The position numbers were made by a program, and so were the translations under genes. This document shows positions 9,196 to 19,122 of a stretch of 64,000 bases of DNA, one piece after another (positions within the stretch are counted from its first letter, which is position 1; each line of letters begins with the position of its first letter). Source of the stretch: Photorhabdus cinerea (GTDB lineage Bacteria; Pseudomonadota; Gammaproteobacteria; Enterobacterales; Enterobacteriaceae); NCBI RefSeq assembly GCF_011189575.1, contig NZ_PUJW01000021.1:3684-67683 (forward strand). Direction: 5' to 3'. The notes under the pieces are model-generated. The model was not told where the DNA came from. It was given only the letters and a program-made list of their open reading frames with translations, and did no database searches.

Positions 9196-10836
9196 TCAAC
9201 CAGCAGCAAAAACCTGATTAACAATATTCAATGCTTCCTGCTCAATTTTTTCCCTATGCTCAGGGCCAAGGAAACTTTCACAGTAAATTTTATAAGCTTC
9301 TTCTGTCCCTGATGGGCGGGCCGCAAACCAACCATTCTCTGTCATCACCTTCAAGCCACCGATTGATGCTCCATTACCAGAAGCTTTCGTTAACCGGGCG
9401 GTGATTGGATCACCCGCAAGTTTGTCTGCTTTCACCATGTCTGGCGACAGCTTGGCTAATAGCGCTTTTTGCTGATGACTGGCCGACGCCTGAATACGGC
9501 TGTAGCTCGGTGTACCGAAACGGGCAGCTAACTTATTGTAGCGCTGCTGTGGGTTTCCCCCTGTCACTGCCGTCATTTCTGCCGCCAGTAAGCACAAGAT
9601 AATGCCGTCTTTATCAGTGGACCATGGCGTACCATCGAAACGCAGGAAAGAAGCGCCAGCACTCTCTTCACCACCAAAGCCCAACTCACCTTTATGCAGG
9701 CCGTCAACAAACCACTTGAAACCAACCGGAACTTCCACCAATTCACGCCCCAGATCGGCCACGACGCGATCAATCATTGCACTGGAAACCAGTGTCTTAC
9801 CTACCGCGACATTTGCTGACCACTGTGGACGATGGCGAAACAGGTAATCTATTGCCGTTGCCAGATAGTGATTTGGGTTCATTAACCCCGCAGGAGTCAC
9901 AATACCGTGACGGTCATAATCAGGATCGTTTGCAAAAGCCAGATCAAACTTATCGCGCATTGCCAGCAAACCGCTCATTGCCCAAGGGGACGAGCAATCC
10001 ATACGAATGACACCATCGTGATCCAGATGCATAAAACGAAATGTTTGATCTACCTGATCATTAACCAACGTCAAATCTAAGTTGTAGTACTCACCAATAC
10101 GCTGCCAGAATGCAATACCGGAACCACCCAAAGGATCAATGCCGATTTTCAACCCTGCCTTCTGGATAGCGGCCATATCAACCACATCCCCAAGCGCAGC
10201 AACATACGGCTCAACTAAATCTTGCTGGTGCAGATATTCACTACTCAGTGCCTGAGCAAATGGTAAACGTTTAACGCTTTTCAGACCTTCTTCAAGCAAC
10301 TCATTAGCACGACGTTCAATAATCGCGGTCAGATCAGTATCCGCAGGGCCACCATTAGGCGGATTATATTTAATACCGCCATCTTCCGGTGGATTATGGG
10401 ATGGCGTAATAATAACTCCATCAGCCAACTCTCCCCTCTGGCGGTTATAGCAGAGGATGGCATGAGAAATTGCAGGCGTTGGGGTAAACCCGTTATTTTC
10501 CTGCACAATTACATTCACATTATTGGCCGTCAGCACTTCCAGCACAGAAATAAAAGCCGCTTCTGATAAAGCATGGGTATCTTTACCCACGTAGCAAGGA
10601 CCATTTATCCCCTGTTGCTGGCGAACTTCTGCTATTGCCTGAGCAATTGCCAGAATATGGGCTTCATTAAAGCTACTACGCTGAGAGCTGCCACGATGGC
10701 CGGATGTCCCGAATTTAACCTTATGCAGCGGATTTTCTGGCTGAGGATGTAAGGTGTAATACTGTGATGTAAGTTGTGCTACGTTTATCAGATCACTTTG
10801 GCGGGTAAGCTGCCCCGCTCGCGAATGAATTGCCAC
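9196..10836 (-). CDS. pgm: Phosphoglucomutase (alpha-D-glucose 1,6-bisphosphate dependent)
   Basis: Interconverts glucose-1-phosphate and glucose-6-phosphate in the cytoplasm, feeding glycogen, LPS and UDP-glucose synthesis. 546 residues, the same length as E. coli Pgm. The N-terminal FGTSGHRG, the active-site phosphoserine loop TPSHNPP (~146), the metal-binding DPDYDRHG (~307), the sugar-binding GGEESAGAS (~395) and the C-terminal phosphate-binding ARPSGTE are all present. It lies 59 bases downstream of seqA in the same orientation, the arrangement known from Enterobacterales, so the two are probably co-transcribed. Confidence 0.97.
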   Translation of the reverse strand: MAIHSRAGQLTRQSDLINVAQLTSQYYTLHPQPENPLHKVKFGTSGHRGSSQRSSFNEAHILAIAQAIAEVRQQQGINGPCYVGKDTHALSEAAFISVLEVLTANNVNVIVQENNGFTPTPAISHAILCYNRQRGELADGVIITPSHNPPEDGGIKYNPPNGGPADTDLTAIIERRANELLEEGLKSVKRLPFAQALSSEYLHQQDLVEPYVAALGDVVDMAAIQKAGLKIGIDPLGGSGIAFWQRIGEYYNLDLTLVNDQVDQTFRFMHLDHDGVIRMDCSSPWAMSGLLAMRDKFDLAFANDPDYDRHGIVTPAGLMNPNHYLATAIDYLFRHRPQWSANVAVGKTLVSSAMIDRVVADLGRELVEVPVGFKWFVDGLHKGELGFGGEESAGASFLRFDGTPWSTDKDGIILCLLAAEMTAVTGGNPQQRYNKLAARFGTPSYSRIQASASHQQKALLAKLSPDMVKADKLAGDPITARLTKASGNGASIGGLKVMTENGWFAARPSGTEEAYKIYCESFLGPEHREKIEQEALNIVNQVFAAG

Positions 10837-10895
10837 TTTAATTTCTCCTGGATAGCTGCACCGCTTTGCTTATTTCGCAGCGCAGCTTTAATCAG

Positions 10896-11420
10896 TTAAA
10901 TCGTGCCACACACCTTTTCAATAAGATTGGCTGAGAATTTCATATCCTGCATAATTTGCTCAACCATATTACGCTTACGGTCAGTATTGGTGTTAGTAAT
11001 TACCCAAAAAGGTGTACCTGGAATGTGACGTGGTTTGGTTTGTTTACCACTGGCAAGCAATGTCTGTTGATCACCGGCAAAATAAACCCGGGTACGGCCA
11101 TGCATTGCATCGGTAGTCTGAGAAAAACTTTCGCTGTTCAGACTATATAATGTGGATAAGATCAGCATAAAGCGCTCAACTGATTTGTTCTTCTCAGAAT
11201 AATCATCTGAAAGTAGCAATTCGCGTATAACACGAACAGAATCACGCGGGCGGGCTACTGGTGCTTTCTCCACAGTGCTGGCAGGCGGTGCACTTTGTAC
11301 TGGCTGTTCGGCGTTAAAATTCAGCATTCGCCGTAAAATATCAGATGCACTTTCACCAATATGCTGTGTATGGCTGGCAATATAGCGGTAAAGGTCTTCA
11401 TCAACTTCTATTGTTTTCAT
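10896..11420 (-). CDS. seqA: Negative modulator of replication initiation SeqA
   Basis: Binds hemimethylated GATC sites to sequester oriC and organise new DNA. 174 residues. The N-terminal oligomerisation segment (MKTIEVDEDLYRYIA, with the SASDILRRML helix) is followed by a low-complexity linker (~40-65) and the C-terminal DNA-binding domain containing HGRTRVYFA and TPFWVITNTNT, which contact methylated DNA in E. coli SeqA. First gene of the seqA-pgm unit. Confidence 0.97.
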   Translation of the reverse strand: MKTIEVDEDLYRYIASHTQHIGESASDILRRMLNFNAEQPVQSAPPASTVEKAPVARPRDSVRVIRELLLSDDYSEKNKSVERFMLILSTLYSLNSESFSQTTDAMHGRTRVYFAGDQQTLLASGKQTKPRHIPGTPFWVITNTNTDRKRNMVEQIMQDMKFSANLIEKVCGTI

Positions 11421-12111
11421 TTCTATCCAGTACTGTTCTAAATAAAAAATTTAGCCGGATTATAAAGTATAAATAGGGAAAACAAAACAAGTAAAATTTC
11501 AATAACTTAAAAGTGTTTCCGTGTGAAAAACAACATAACAAAATAGACTCTTTTCATTTAAAACAAATCAATTAGTTACATAAAATTTCAGAAAATATAA
11601 CCAACCCAAATTTCCAGCTGCTTCAATTACCTTTCGGAACTGCTGGGAAGTAAGCAGAACCCATGTGGCAATGAGCATTTGGTCACCTCCACAGCCAAAA
11701 AACGATGAAAAGGACTCATTACAGACATTCGTTATTTACCTTGCATGTCTGATTTGTCAGAAAAGTAAAAATAATAAATGCAGGTTATAATATGTCATTC
11801 AAGCTGACAAAAGTACGGATTCAGATGGTGATAGACAAGCTTGGGGTAGCAACGCCAATTTGGACGAATTACGGTTTAAATGGAAAATAATATAGTGGGT
11901 GTTTCCGAATTCTGAGGCTAGCCAAAAACTTAATCTAGAAATAAACTGTTTTTCATGATGAACAAGGATATTTTTATATTCCTTGTTCATCGTTATGAAT
12001 GAACTTCCTCTGTGGAAACAAAAAATTCGAATAAAATATCACTTATTTTAATAACTTATTAAAAGTTATTTTCTGGTTGCCAGACTTATAATGAACTTAT
12101 AATATAAGCCC
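11421..12111. other. Intergenic region at the left edge of the accessory island
   Basis: About 690 AT-rich bases upstream of seqA. The seqA promoter should lie at the left end. Short open frames exist (for example plus-strand 11792-11890), but none has a recognisable product or a full gene's length; this is probably gene debris. In E. coli ybfF would be the next gene; here it is displaced about 7.6 kb to the right. Confidence 0.5.
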
Positions 12112-12366
12112 ATGAATACGATACATTGGTCAAGGAAAGCAATGAGGTAGCTAAAGAAGCTGCCTGAAACAGATGCTGAGGTGATATTCGATGCCACATC
12201 AGCCCTGTGCGCCTTCCCCAAGTGCCGAAACATCAAGAAACTGACCAACCATCAATACGACTATCGGTTAAGAGTTGGGTATTACTGAGTCCTGTTTGAC
12301 TTCGATGGCGGAGTGAAGATCATCAGCATCGAGGAGGTGAGAAAACGCGATGAAAACACATACTGA
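12112..12366 (+). pseudogene. RelE-family toxin, two in-frame stops
   Basis: The frame from ATG 12112 reads as a typical RelE-like mRNA interferase of 84 codons: LKKLPETDAEVIFDATSAL, CRNIKKLTNHQYDYRLRVG, VLFDFDGGVKIISIEEVRKR. It is interrupted by TAG at 12148-12150 and TGA at 12286-12288. Family sequences usually have Q (CAG/CAA) and R (CGA) at these positions, so each stop could come from one C-to-T change. The 3' end overlaps the start of the antitoxin gene by 17 bases, the usual toxin-first layout of this family. No frameshift is needed to follow the homology, so the gene is a recent casualty. Confidence 0.85.
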
Positions 12367-12691
12367 TGAAGTGCAAATTATCCGGCAGGGCAACAAACCC
12401 GTTTTTGCTGTCCTCCCTTACGACCACTACCTAGAGCTAGCTGGGCGAGAAAAAGGTGAAAACGTCTACATCCCTCACGAAGTAGTAGGGCTACAGGTTA
12501 AGAAAGGGCTAAGTCTGATCGCAGCATGGAGAACTTACAAAGGAATAAGCCAACAGCAACTAGCGGACAAGCTAGGCATCAGTCAGCCAGCAATAGCGCA
12601 GATTGAAAAGGTAGGAGCTAATACGCAGCCTAAAACCCTACAGAAGGTAGCAGACGCGCTAGGCATTAGCTTTGAGCAGGTTATAGAATAG
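12350..12691 (+). CDS. XRE-family antitoxin of a RelE-type toxin-antitoxin pair
   Basis: 113-residue protein. The N-terminal part (VQIIRQGNKPVFAVLPYDHYLEL) resembles the toxin-binding segment of Phd/HigA-type antitoxins; the C-terminal part has a helix-turn-helix (TYKGISQQQLADKLGISQPAIAQIEK). Expected role: neutralise the RelE-like toxin encoded just upstream and repress the operon. The antitoxin appears intact although the toxin is dead, which leaves it as a solitary DNA-binding protein or as an anti-addiction gene against related toxins. Confidence 0.88.
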   Translation: MKTHTDEVQIIRQGNKPVFAVLPYDHYLELAGREKGENVYIPHEVVGLQVKKGLSLIAAWRTYKGISQQQLADKLGISQPAIAQIEKVGANTQPKTLQKVADALGISFEQVIE

Positions 12692-12709
12692 CAGAAGCAC
12701 GGCAATGAC

Positions 12710-12747
12710 CTGTCTCTTAATCAGGAAGAAATCTGACTAAGAGACAG
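12710..12747. repeat. 38-bp palindrome with ends resembling IS4/IS50-type termini
   Basis: CTGTCTCTTAATCAG (12710-12724) and CTGACTAAGAGACAG (12733-12747) are inverted repeats with 14 of 15 matches and an 8-base spacer. The CTGTCTCTT...AAGAGACAG outer ends resemble the inside end of IS50. It begins 18 bases after the antitoxin stop and overlaps the decayed 3' end of the EagR-like gene. It may be a collapsed insertion remnant, a bidirectional terminator, or both; no target duplication is visible. Confidence 0.5.
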
Positions 12748-13175
12748 GACAATAATATGGTTTTTTTGTTAAGCATGTGTTCACGCTGGACCGAGGTCAT
12801 ATCACCGTTGCGGGTGCCGGTAAAAATCAGCACCTGTTCAGGCAGGTTGAGTAACATCATGACTTGATGAATAGGGCCTTGCGGGGAAGACCAGGAAAAC
12901 TCTAACGTCACGGTTTCCTACTCGTTGAGCTGTCCACTTTCCTGTGAAAGCATTTGATAATTTTTTAGTTGTTGGCTCAGTGAAGTGATTTCCCATTGAG
13001 CAAACTGCGCAAAGTCGAGTCCCCACGGCAGGGTATCGCGGGAAAGGGTAAAACTGCTGCCGTTTTTATCATCCGGGCTGTTGAGCACCAAGATGCTGAC
13101 ATCCTGCCAGTCACGCGGCACCATCACAGAGCCAGCATTGAAGTGAAAAGGAACGAAGGGGTTGTTCTGAACCAT
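12717..13175 (-). pseudogene. DcrB/DUF1795 (EagR-type T6SS chaperone) gene with an in-frame stop
   Basis: The minus-strand frame from ATG 13175 reads NNPFVPFHFNAGSVMVPRDW, SSFTLSRDTLPWGLDF, then continues past a TAG at 12918-12920 with ETVTLEFSWSSPQGPIHQVM, LIFTGTRNGDM and REHMLN. This is the DUF1795 fold used by EagR chaperones that load type VI secretion effectors with membrane-active N-termini. The last ~15 residues of the frame are unlike the family and run into the palindrome at 12710-12747, so the 3' end also seems rearranged. The lipase effector lies about 1 kb away on the opposite strand. Confidence 0.75.
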
Positions 13176-13202
13176 GATGTCGTCCGACTCCTTTCTTCTC
13201 AA

Positions 13203-14150
13203 ATAATCACAATCTTTTCGGTTGAGATATCAGTAAAAGGATAGGACAGGAAAACTTAAGTGTCTTACGAGGTAAGAAAATAAATTTATTTTTTTGCACT
13301 ACATCTAATTTAAATAAAAATTCCGATCTAAAGGCCCGAGTTATCAATTAACACTGTTGTCAGTTAACACTATAGAAAATTTATTGACACGTTCGTAGCT
13401 TAGGAAACCAAGGCGAGTTGCTTACTTCGTGGGATGAAATTGTTATTCAATCAATGTTGTTTCATTTCTCAATAATTTCCCAACGGTGGATATATAAATT
13501 TACGATATTAGCAGCTGGATAGCGCATTATACTAACGCCCCCCCATACCATTCAGACTCAATTGAATCATCAAGGCATTATCTATGTCTAACAGGAAATC
13601 GGTCAACACCGGGTTGGATAAGATAGCCAATATCCCCGGTATTTAATGCAAGCTGTGTTATCTTAGAAATGAATTATTTTTATCCTTATATAAGATTGAC
13701 GATAACTCAATCTCTATTGAGTTTGTAACACTTTCTTACAAAATTGACTTTTCGTAAATTAAAAAAATGAAAATTTTTCTTGCCATTTGGTGATGATTTA
13801 ATAATCATAACTTAAGTTCCGTCATATGGTCAGTATGAAGGAAACTTCAAACTCCGTTCCCTTTGTCCAAAGGGATTAATCGATAGGGATACATTTCTGT
13901 ATTCCTGTCGTTCAGCTCACTATTCTCACCGCTTTTTGTCTGTGGGATAGGATTTTTGCTACCTTATTTCTTTGGTGATGAAATCAATCACTGCCATTTC
14001 TGGCAGGATATTTATGTTGATTTCATCAACATAGGTGCTTTTCTGAGGATAAAGGTGATTGATCGCCGGGCAGAAGTCTTATGGGACTTTCAATCCATAA
14101 TTCTTGAGCTATGTGCCTGTATGTAATAGCAAGCAAAGGAAACAACACTG
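13203..14150. other. Intergenic region of about 950 bases inside the accessory island
   Basis: AT-rich, no gene supported on either strand. A hairpin GGGATACA/TGTATTCC occurs near 13886-13907. The right end should carry the promoter of the lipase gene; AAAGGA at 14135-14140 is its probable ribosome binding site. Short homopurine and homopyrimidine runs suggest debris rather than function. Confidence 0.45.
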
Positions 14151-16062
14151 ATGAGTACAATAGATCCGCGAGATTGTTTTGATTGTAGGTTACTGAAACA
14201 CTGGGTGGAATTTCAGTTGGTGGATGAACAAGGGAAACCCTTGGTCAATATGCCTTATGGCTTAATAAGCAGAGGACTACCGAATCATGTACGCCGTGGG
14301 AGGACAGATGGTTTCGGGGTGCTCAGGGAAGAAGACCTGTCAGCTCATCCCGTGAAATTGTATATCCATGCACAATCGTTGGCCGATGAGATGGAACAAC
14401 GACCATTGCGAGAAATACGGGGAGAAGAGGCGTCGGTGGTGAAGCCAAAGGCGGAAGCCGAAGGCCATCAATATCGCTATGTGACTATCGGGCAAATCAG
14501 TGATGGGTTGCCGGTACTTAAAGGGTGGGACCCCAAAGATATCCCACCCCCTATCATTTTCCTGATCCGGAACCAAAAGGCTATCAGGTCCATCCGTTAA
14601 ATCAGCGGTATGTATTGGAAGTGTGTCCATACCGGGCCTGGGTTTTGCTGTTGCATCATCAGAAAGAGTATTCCATTGTGAATGCCTATAACCAATGTTT
14701 GATGAGCGTGCTAGCCTACGCTGTGGGGATGTTGATATTGAAGGTTCTGTTAAACATTTTTTTAACCGGCAAATGGTGGATGTTTCGATATTGCCTTATC
14801 AGGTGGAGAAAGCGTCGGCGGCACCTGTGGTTTATAATGTGCCGTTTAGTGAACGTTATACTCAGGTGGAGTTTATTGATTCACAAGCTGGAGATAATAA
14901 ACAGGGTGATACCAAACTGTTTTATGCTGCCAGTAAGAAAGATGTGATTATCAGTTGGCGGGGCACGGCTACTCTGGAAAATTACCTGACTGATGCCACC
15001 TTCCAGCCATTAGCTTTAAGCTGTGATGATGACAAAGCATTATGCAGTGGGTTTATCCATAGTGGCAAAGTGCATAAAGGGTTTTGGGAAGCGTTTAGTT
15101 TGGTTGGGAAGTTAAGCATTCCCGGTGACAAAAGTAAACTAGTATTCAGCGATATTATTAGACTGGCTCAGGAACGAAGATTGTTTGTCTGTGGGCACAG
15201 TCTGGGAGGAGCGTTGGCATTATTGCACAGTGCACAATTGAAAGAATATAATCCTTGCCTCTACAGTTATGGGATGCCGAGAACATTGACCCGCAATGCG
15301 GTAGAGGAATTGTCTTCCATTACCCATTATCGTCATATTAATGAAGATGACCCAATTCCTTCGGTGCCTTTTGAACAGGATATGGATAATAGATTTTTTA
15401 ATTACTGGGCGCCGGCGGGGTATGAATGGGCAATGATAAAGTTGTTGCCCCCGTCACCGATTTTTAAAGCCATTAAACAAGCGACTGACAGTAAAGAAAT
15501 CTATCTGCATCATGGTAAGGTTGTTCATTTTTTTCAAGCTAACAGTTGCCCAGAATGGCTGATTTCCGCCAGGAATGTCCCCTTTATAACGGGTGTAACT
15601 GAAGAAGTATTGAATAACACCACCAAGCTGTATTTAATTCCTGAGTTAAACCCGGAAACAGAAAAGGATTTTGCTCTGGCTGGTGAGCAGCAAAATGCGT
15701 TGTTTAATCAGCTCAGTCAACAAGAAAAAGACAAACTGTTTGTTGAAAACAGAGGGGCTGATTTAAAAGGGGGATTTGGCTTTTCTAATCATAGCTCGTA
15801 TAAATATGCGGGTTATATTGATAAGCGCCTCAGAGAGTTATGCGAACCGGATAAGATTACGGTCTATCAGGACAGTCAGCGTCAATTTAAGGCGAAAATG
15901 GATAATGATAAGATGCTTATCCCTGACAACATTTACTATCGTAATCTCTATTTTCTGGATATGGACAAACAGTTAATAAAATCACTGACCGTCAGCCAAC
16001 AGGAAGAACAGGGAACACTGGCCTTACAACATTACTGCGAGAAGAAGGAACTGTCAGTATGA
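14151..16062 (+). pseudogene. Class 3 lipase, putative T6SS lipase effector, two frameshifts
   Basis: Three consecutive frames make one protein of about 635 residues. Part 1 (14151 on) starts MSTIDPRDCFDCRLLKHWVE and is a beta-rich N-terminal domain; part 2 (about 14548-14728) continues PYHFPDPEPKGYQVHPLNQR; part 3 carries the alpha/beta-hydrolase with the serine elbow GHSLGGA (base ~15195) and later H/D candidates. Each switch is explained by one missing base in a homopolymer: the C5 run 14547-14551 and the G4 run 14725-14728. The product would cleave membrane lipids of a rival cell; the adjacent membrane-anchored proteins are likely immunity factors. Either truly decayed or a sequencing error in runs; both shifts have the same sign. 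Confidence 0.75.
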
Positions 16063-16815
16063 AAATATTGAAAACAACGTTGCTCTTATTATTTCTCTAT
16101 TTTATTTACTGGGCGTTTGGCGATACCTTTTTTAACTGGCTTTTTCCCTTTTCATCTGCCGGAAAGGGGCCGTCAATTACCGTGGAGGGAGTCGCGCCGA
16201 AATACACCAAACCGTATATATCTGCTTTGTATATATCAAGAGATTGTCTTAAATATCAGTTGGATGCAGGCATGTCACCTTTTAAAGTGCCAACTTATAA
16301 CGGATTGCGCCTGGATGTGAAGGCCAGACCCACAAACCGGTTATTTTCAGGCGAAGTTACCCTTTAATGGCGGTGGCTGGTGTAAATGGAAAATTAATCA
16401 AGCCTCTGTGACAGTCGGTTATACCGATGTCACCCGCTTGGTAAAAGATGCTGTTCAAGATGAAGGCGCTGAAGGGACCGGTTTAACTGCATTTATTAAC
16501 GATGCAGCTCGGACATATCTTAACGAAACTGCAACATTGAATATTATAGATTACCACCCGGTTATTTACCCTGTTTTGGAAATGGTTAATAAATTTCCAA
16601 AAAGACTCTACTTGCTAGGTGAGAAACCAATGCGTCCATTTAGATTGATGTTAACTCCAGGAGCAGAATGGAAAATTATCTATAAGCCTAAGCTGGATGA
16701 AACCAAGATGCCCAAGGTGATTATCCCGCCGGGTAAAGAACCCGCGAGGGTTGAATACCCGGATGGAAGCATTGATTTGAATAATGATCAAATAGAATAC
16801 TGGAGAATAAAATAA
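16059..16815 (+). pseudogene. Putative membrane-anchored immunity protein for the lipase, one frameshift
   Basis: ATG 16059 overlaps the lipase stop by four bases. The N-terminus is one membrane helix (LLLLFLYFIYWAFGDTFFNW), then a domain expected in the periplasm. The frame ends early near 16367, but the frame one base later continues without interruption (QTGYFQAKLPFNGGGWCKW ... to the stop at 16815). One extra C in the run 16329-16331 explains the break. Full length would be about 251 residues. I do not recognise the family; the immunity role is inferred from overlap with the effector and the periplasm-facing topology. Confidence 0.65.
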
Positions 16816-16895
16816 TGTCATGAAGGCTATATATTATATCACCAGTTTATCTAAATGCCAACACGAGAACACTGTGATCAAAAGGAATCATCAGT

Positions 16896-17162
16896 ATGAA
16901 AATATTGAAAACAATATTGCTCTTATTATTTCTCTATTTTATTTACTGGGCGTTTGGCGATACCTTTTTTAACTGGCTTTTTCCCTTTTCATCTGCCGGA
17001 AAGGGGCCGTCAATTACCGTGGAAGGCGTCGCACCGAAATATACCAAACCCTATGTATATGCGCAGTATATCTCAAAATATTGTCTTAGATATCAGTTGG
17101 ATGCTGGTATGTCACCTTATAAGGTACCGACCTATAATAAGGAAAACCGAATCATTAACTGA
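16896..17162 (+). pseudogene. Truncated second copy of the immunity-like gene
   Basis: 88 codons nearly identical at the N-terminus to the gene at 16059 (same MKILKT start, membrane helix and SAGKGPSITVEGVAPKYTKPY stretch) but diverging after VPTYN and stopping. About two thirds of the gene is missing. The ERIC repeat begins 20 bases after the stop, so the truncation point and the repeat may be linked. Tandem immunity copies are common downstream of T6SS lipase effectors. Confidence 0.7.
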
Positions 17163-17181
17163 CCCGGTTTTCCTGAACTGC

Positions 17182-17308
17182 TATACCCTTCATCCTTCAA
17201 GTTGCTGCTTTGTTGGCTGCTTTCACTTACCCCAGTCACATCGTCATCTATGCTCCTGGGGAGGCGTTCACTTGCCGCCGCGCTGCAAATTGAAATCTAT
17301 TGGGTATA
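17182..17308 (+). repeat. ERIC repeat (copy 1)
   Basis: 127-bp element with terminal inverted repeats TATACCC...GGGTATA and the internal ERIC core (CACTTACCCCAGTCAC, ATGCTCCTGGGGAGGCG) matching the classical ERIC consensus. More divergent than the other two full copies in the window. Confidence 0.88.
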
Positions 17309-17397
17309 ACTTATCAATAAATTTATTATAGCGTTAACTGACAAGCATTGGGCCTAAAGGCCATTGTCATCGGGTAAGTTAAAACCAACTCATTAAC

Positions 17398-18651
17398 TTA
17401 TTTGGCATTTAACGCTTGGTTTAATTTAGCTTCATCAAGCTGACGACAACGTTTTGCTACTACGATAGTGGCAACCCCATTGCCAATTAGGTTTGTTAAA
17501 GCTCTTGCTTCCGACATGAAACGATCTATGCCTAGAATTAACGCCAGCCCTGCTAATGGTAAATGCCCAACAGCAGAAATTGTTGCCGCTAATACAATAA
17601 ATCCACTACCTGTCACGCCAGCGGCACCTTTAGAGGATAAAAGTAACACAACCAATAATGTTATTTGATGCACAATATCCATATGAGTATTTGTTGCCTG
17701 CGCAATAAATACGGCTGCCATTGTCAAATAAATAGAAGTGCCATCCAGATTAAATGAATATCCTGTCGGTATCACCAAACCAACAACAGATTTCTGACAT
17801 CCCGCCTTCTCCATTTTATCTAACATACGAGGTAATACAGATTCAGAAGATGATGTGCCCAATACGATTAATAATTCTTCTTTAATGTAATTAATAAACC
17901 GGAAAATATTAAATCCTGTGGCTTTTGCTATTGTTCCTAAAACAAATATGACAAAAAGAACACAAGTGATATAGAAACAAACGATTAATTGTCCTAATTG
18001 AATTAATGTACCAATACCATATTTTCCGATGGTAAATGCCATTGCCCCAAAAGCCCCCAAAGGCGCTAATCGCATTACCATATTGATAATACCGAATATC
18101 ACATGAGAGAAACCATCAATAATATTAAAGATTGGTTTTCCTTTATCGCCTAAATGATGAAGTGCAAAGCCAAATAACACCGCAAATAATAAAACCTGCA
18201 AAATATTACCACTGGCAAATGCCCCTATCACGCTGTTCGGAATAACGTCAAGTAAGAATGCGATTGTGCCTTGTTCAGACGCTTTCTCCGCATATATAGA
18301 TACAGCCTTAGCATCTAACGTGGATGGATCAATATTCATCCCTGCACCAGGCTGCATAACATTGACAACTATCAGCCCAATAATCAAAGCAATTGTGCTA
18401 ACTATCTCAAAATATATCAATGCAATAGCGCCTGTTTTACCAACAGCTTTCATACTTTCCATACCTGCAATTCCTGTCACAACAGTACAGAAAATAACAG
18501 GTGCAATAACCATCTTGACTAATTTTACAAATCCATCACCCAACGGCTTCATTTCTGCCCCAAGCTCAGGGTAGAAATGCCCAAGAAGAATACCGATAGT
18601 TATCGCAACCAAAACTTGAAAATAAAGACTCTTTAGTAAATTTTTTTTCAC
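17398..18651 (-). CDS. dctA: C4-dicarboxylate:H+ symporter DctA
   Basis: Inner-membrane transporter taking up succinate, fumarate, malate and aspartate with protons. 417 residues of the DAACS family. The start MKKNLLKSLYFQVLVAITIGILLGHFYPE, the serine-rich re-entrant loop GTSSSESVLPRMLDKME (~278), the PTGYSFNLDGTSIYLT motif (~303) and the SSKGAAGVTGSGFI loop (~345) all match E. coli DctA closely. The C-terminus is somewhat shorter than in E. coli. Monocistronic, facing the accessory island. Confidence 0.96.
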   Translation of the reverse strand: MKKNLLKSLYFQVLVAITIGILLGHFYPELGAEMKPLGDGFVKLVKMVIAPVIFCTVVTGIAGMESMKAVGKTGAIALIYFEIVSTIALIIGLIVVNVMQPGAGMNIDPSTLDAKAVSIYAEKASEQGTIAFLLDVIPNSVIGAFASGNILQVLLFAVLFGFALHHLGDKGKPIFNIIDGFSHVIFGIINMVMRLAPLGAFGAMAFTIGKYGIGTLIQLGQLIVCFYITCVLFVIFVLGTIAKATGFNIFRFINYIKEELLIVLGTSSSESVLPRMLDKMEKAGCQKSVVGLVIPTGYSFNLDGTSIYLTMAAVFIAQATNTHMDIVHQITLLVVLLLSSKGAAGVTGSGFIVLAATISAVGHLPLAGLALILGIDRFMSEARALTNLIGNGVATIVVAKRCRQLDEAKLNQALNAK

Positions 18652-19122
18652 TTATTAATTCCCTAATCCATAGTATAAAATCAGATTCTATTTATTCTTA
18701 TTAGAACAATATGATTGTTGTTTAATTTGCCTTATATATTCATTTTCACAGGATATACGTAAACTTTTATCATTTTTTCACAAAAAATTAAAATTAATAC
18801 ACAATTTTCTAAGATATAGATCACATAAATACACAATAAATAACCATACTAAAGTGACTGAATCGACAATCATCTCACAAATTATTTAAAACTTTCTATT
18901 TAAAAATATCAGTTACTTGAAGAATCTTTATTTTTCAATCCATTAAGTATTACTATTGGAAAATTGACAATTTTTTGACACTTTGAACATTTTAAGAACA
19001 ATTTAATTAAAAAGATTATTAACTATAATTGTATTCTGCTTGCTTCTTTGCCCTTTAAACAACAGTATCTCGTGATAATATGTGGCATGACATTGAATAC
19101 TCAGAGGCAAAAAATTTTCATC
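18652..19122. other. Divergent promoter region between dctA and ybfF
   Basis: About 470 very AT-rich bases between divergently transcribed genes. It must carry both promoters. TAGATCACATAAATACACA near 18816 contains a partial CRP-like half (TCACA), in keeping with the known catabolite control of dctA, but a full site is not clear. No gene seen. Confidence 0.45.

Noticed and set aside
11799..11990. 63-codon minus-strand frame near 11.9 kb
   Set aside because: No ribosome site, no homology recognised, composition like the AT-rich flanks.
17340..17397. TGACAA...TTGTCA hairpin as dctA terminator
   Set aside because: The stem is short and no T run follows on the minus strand; not strong enough to list.
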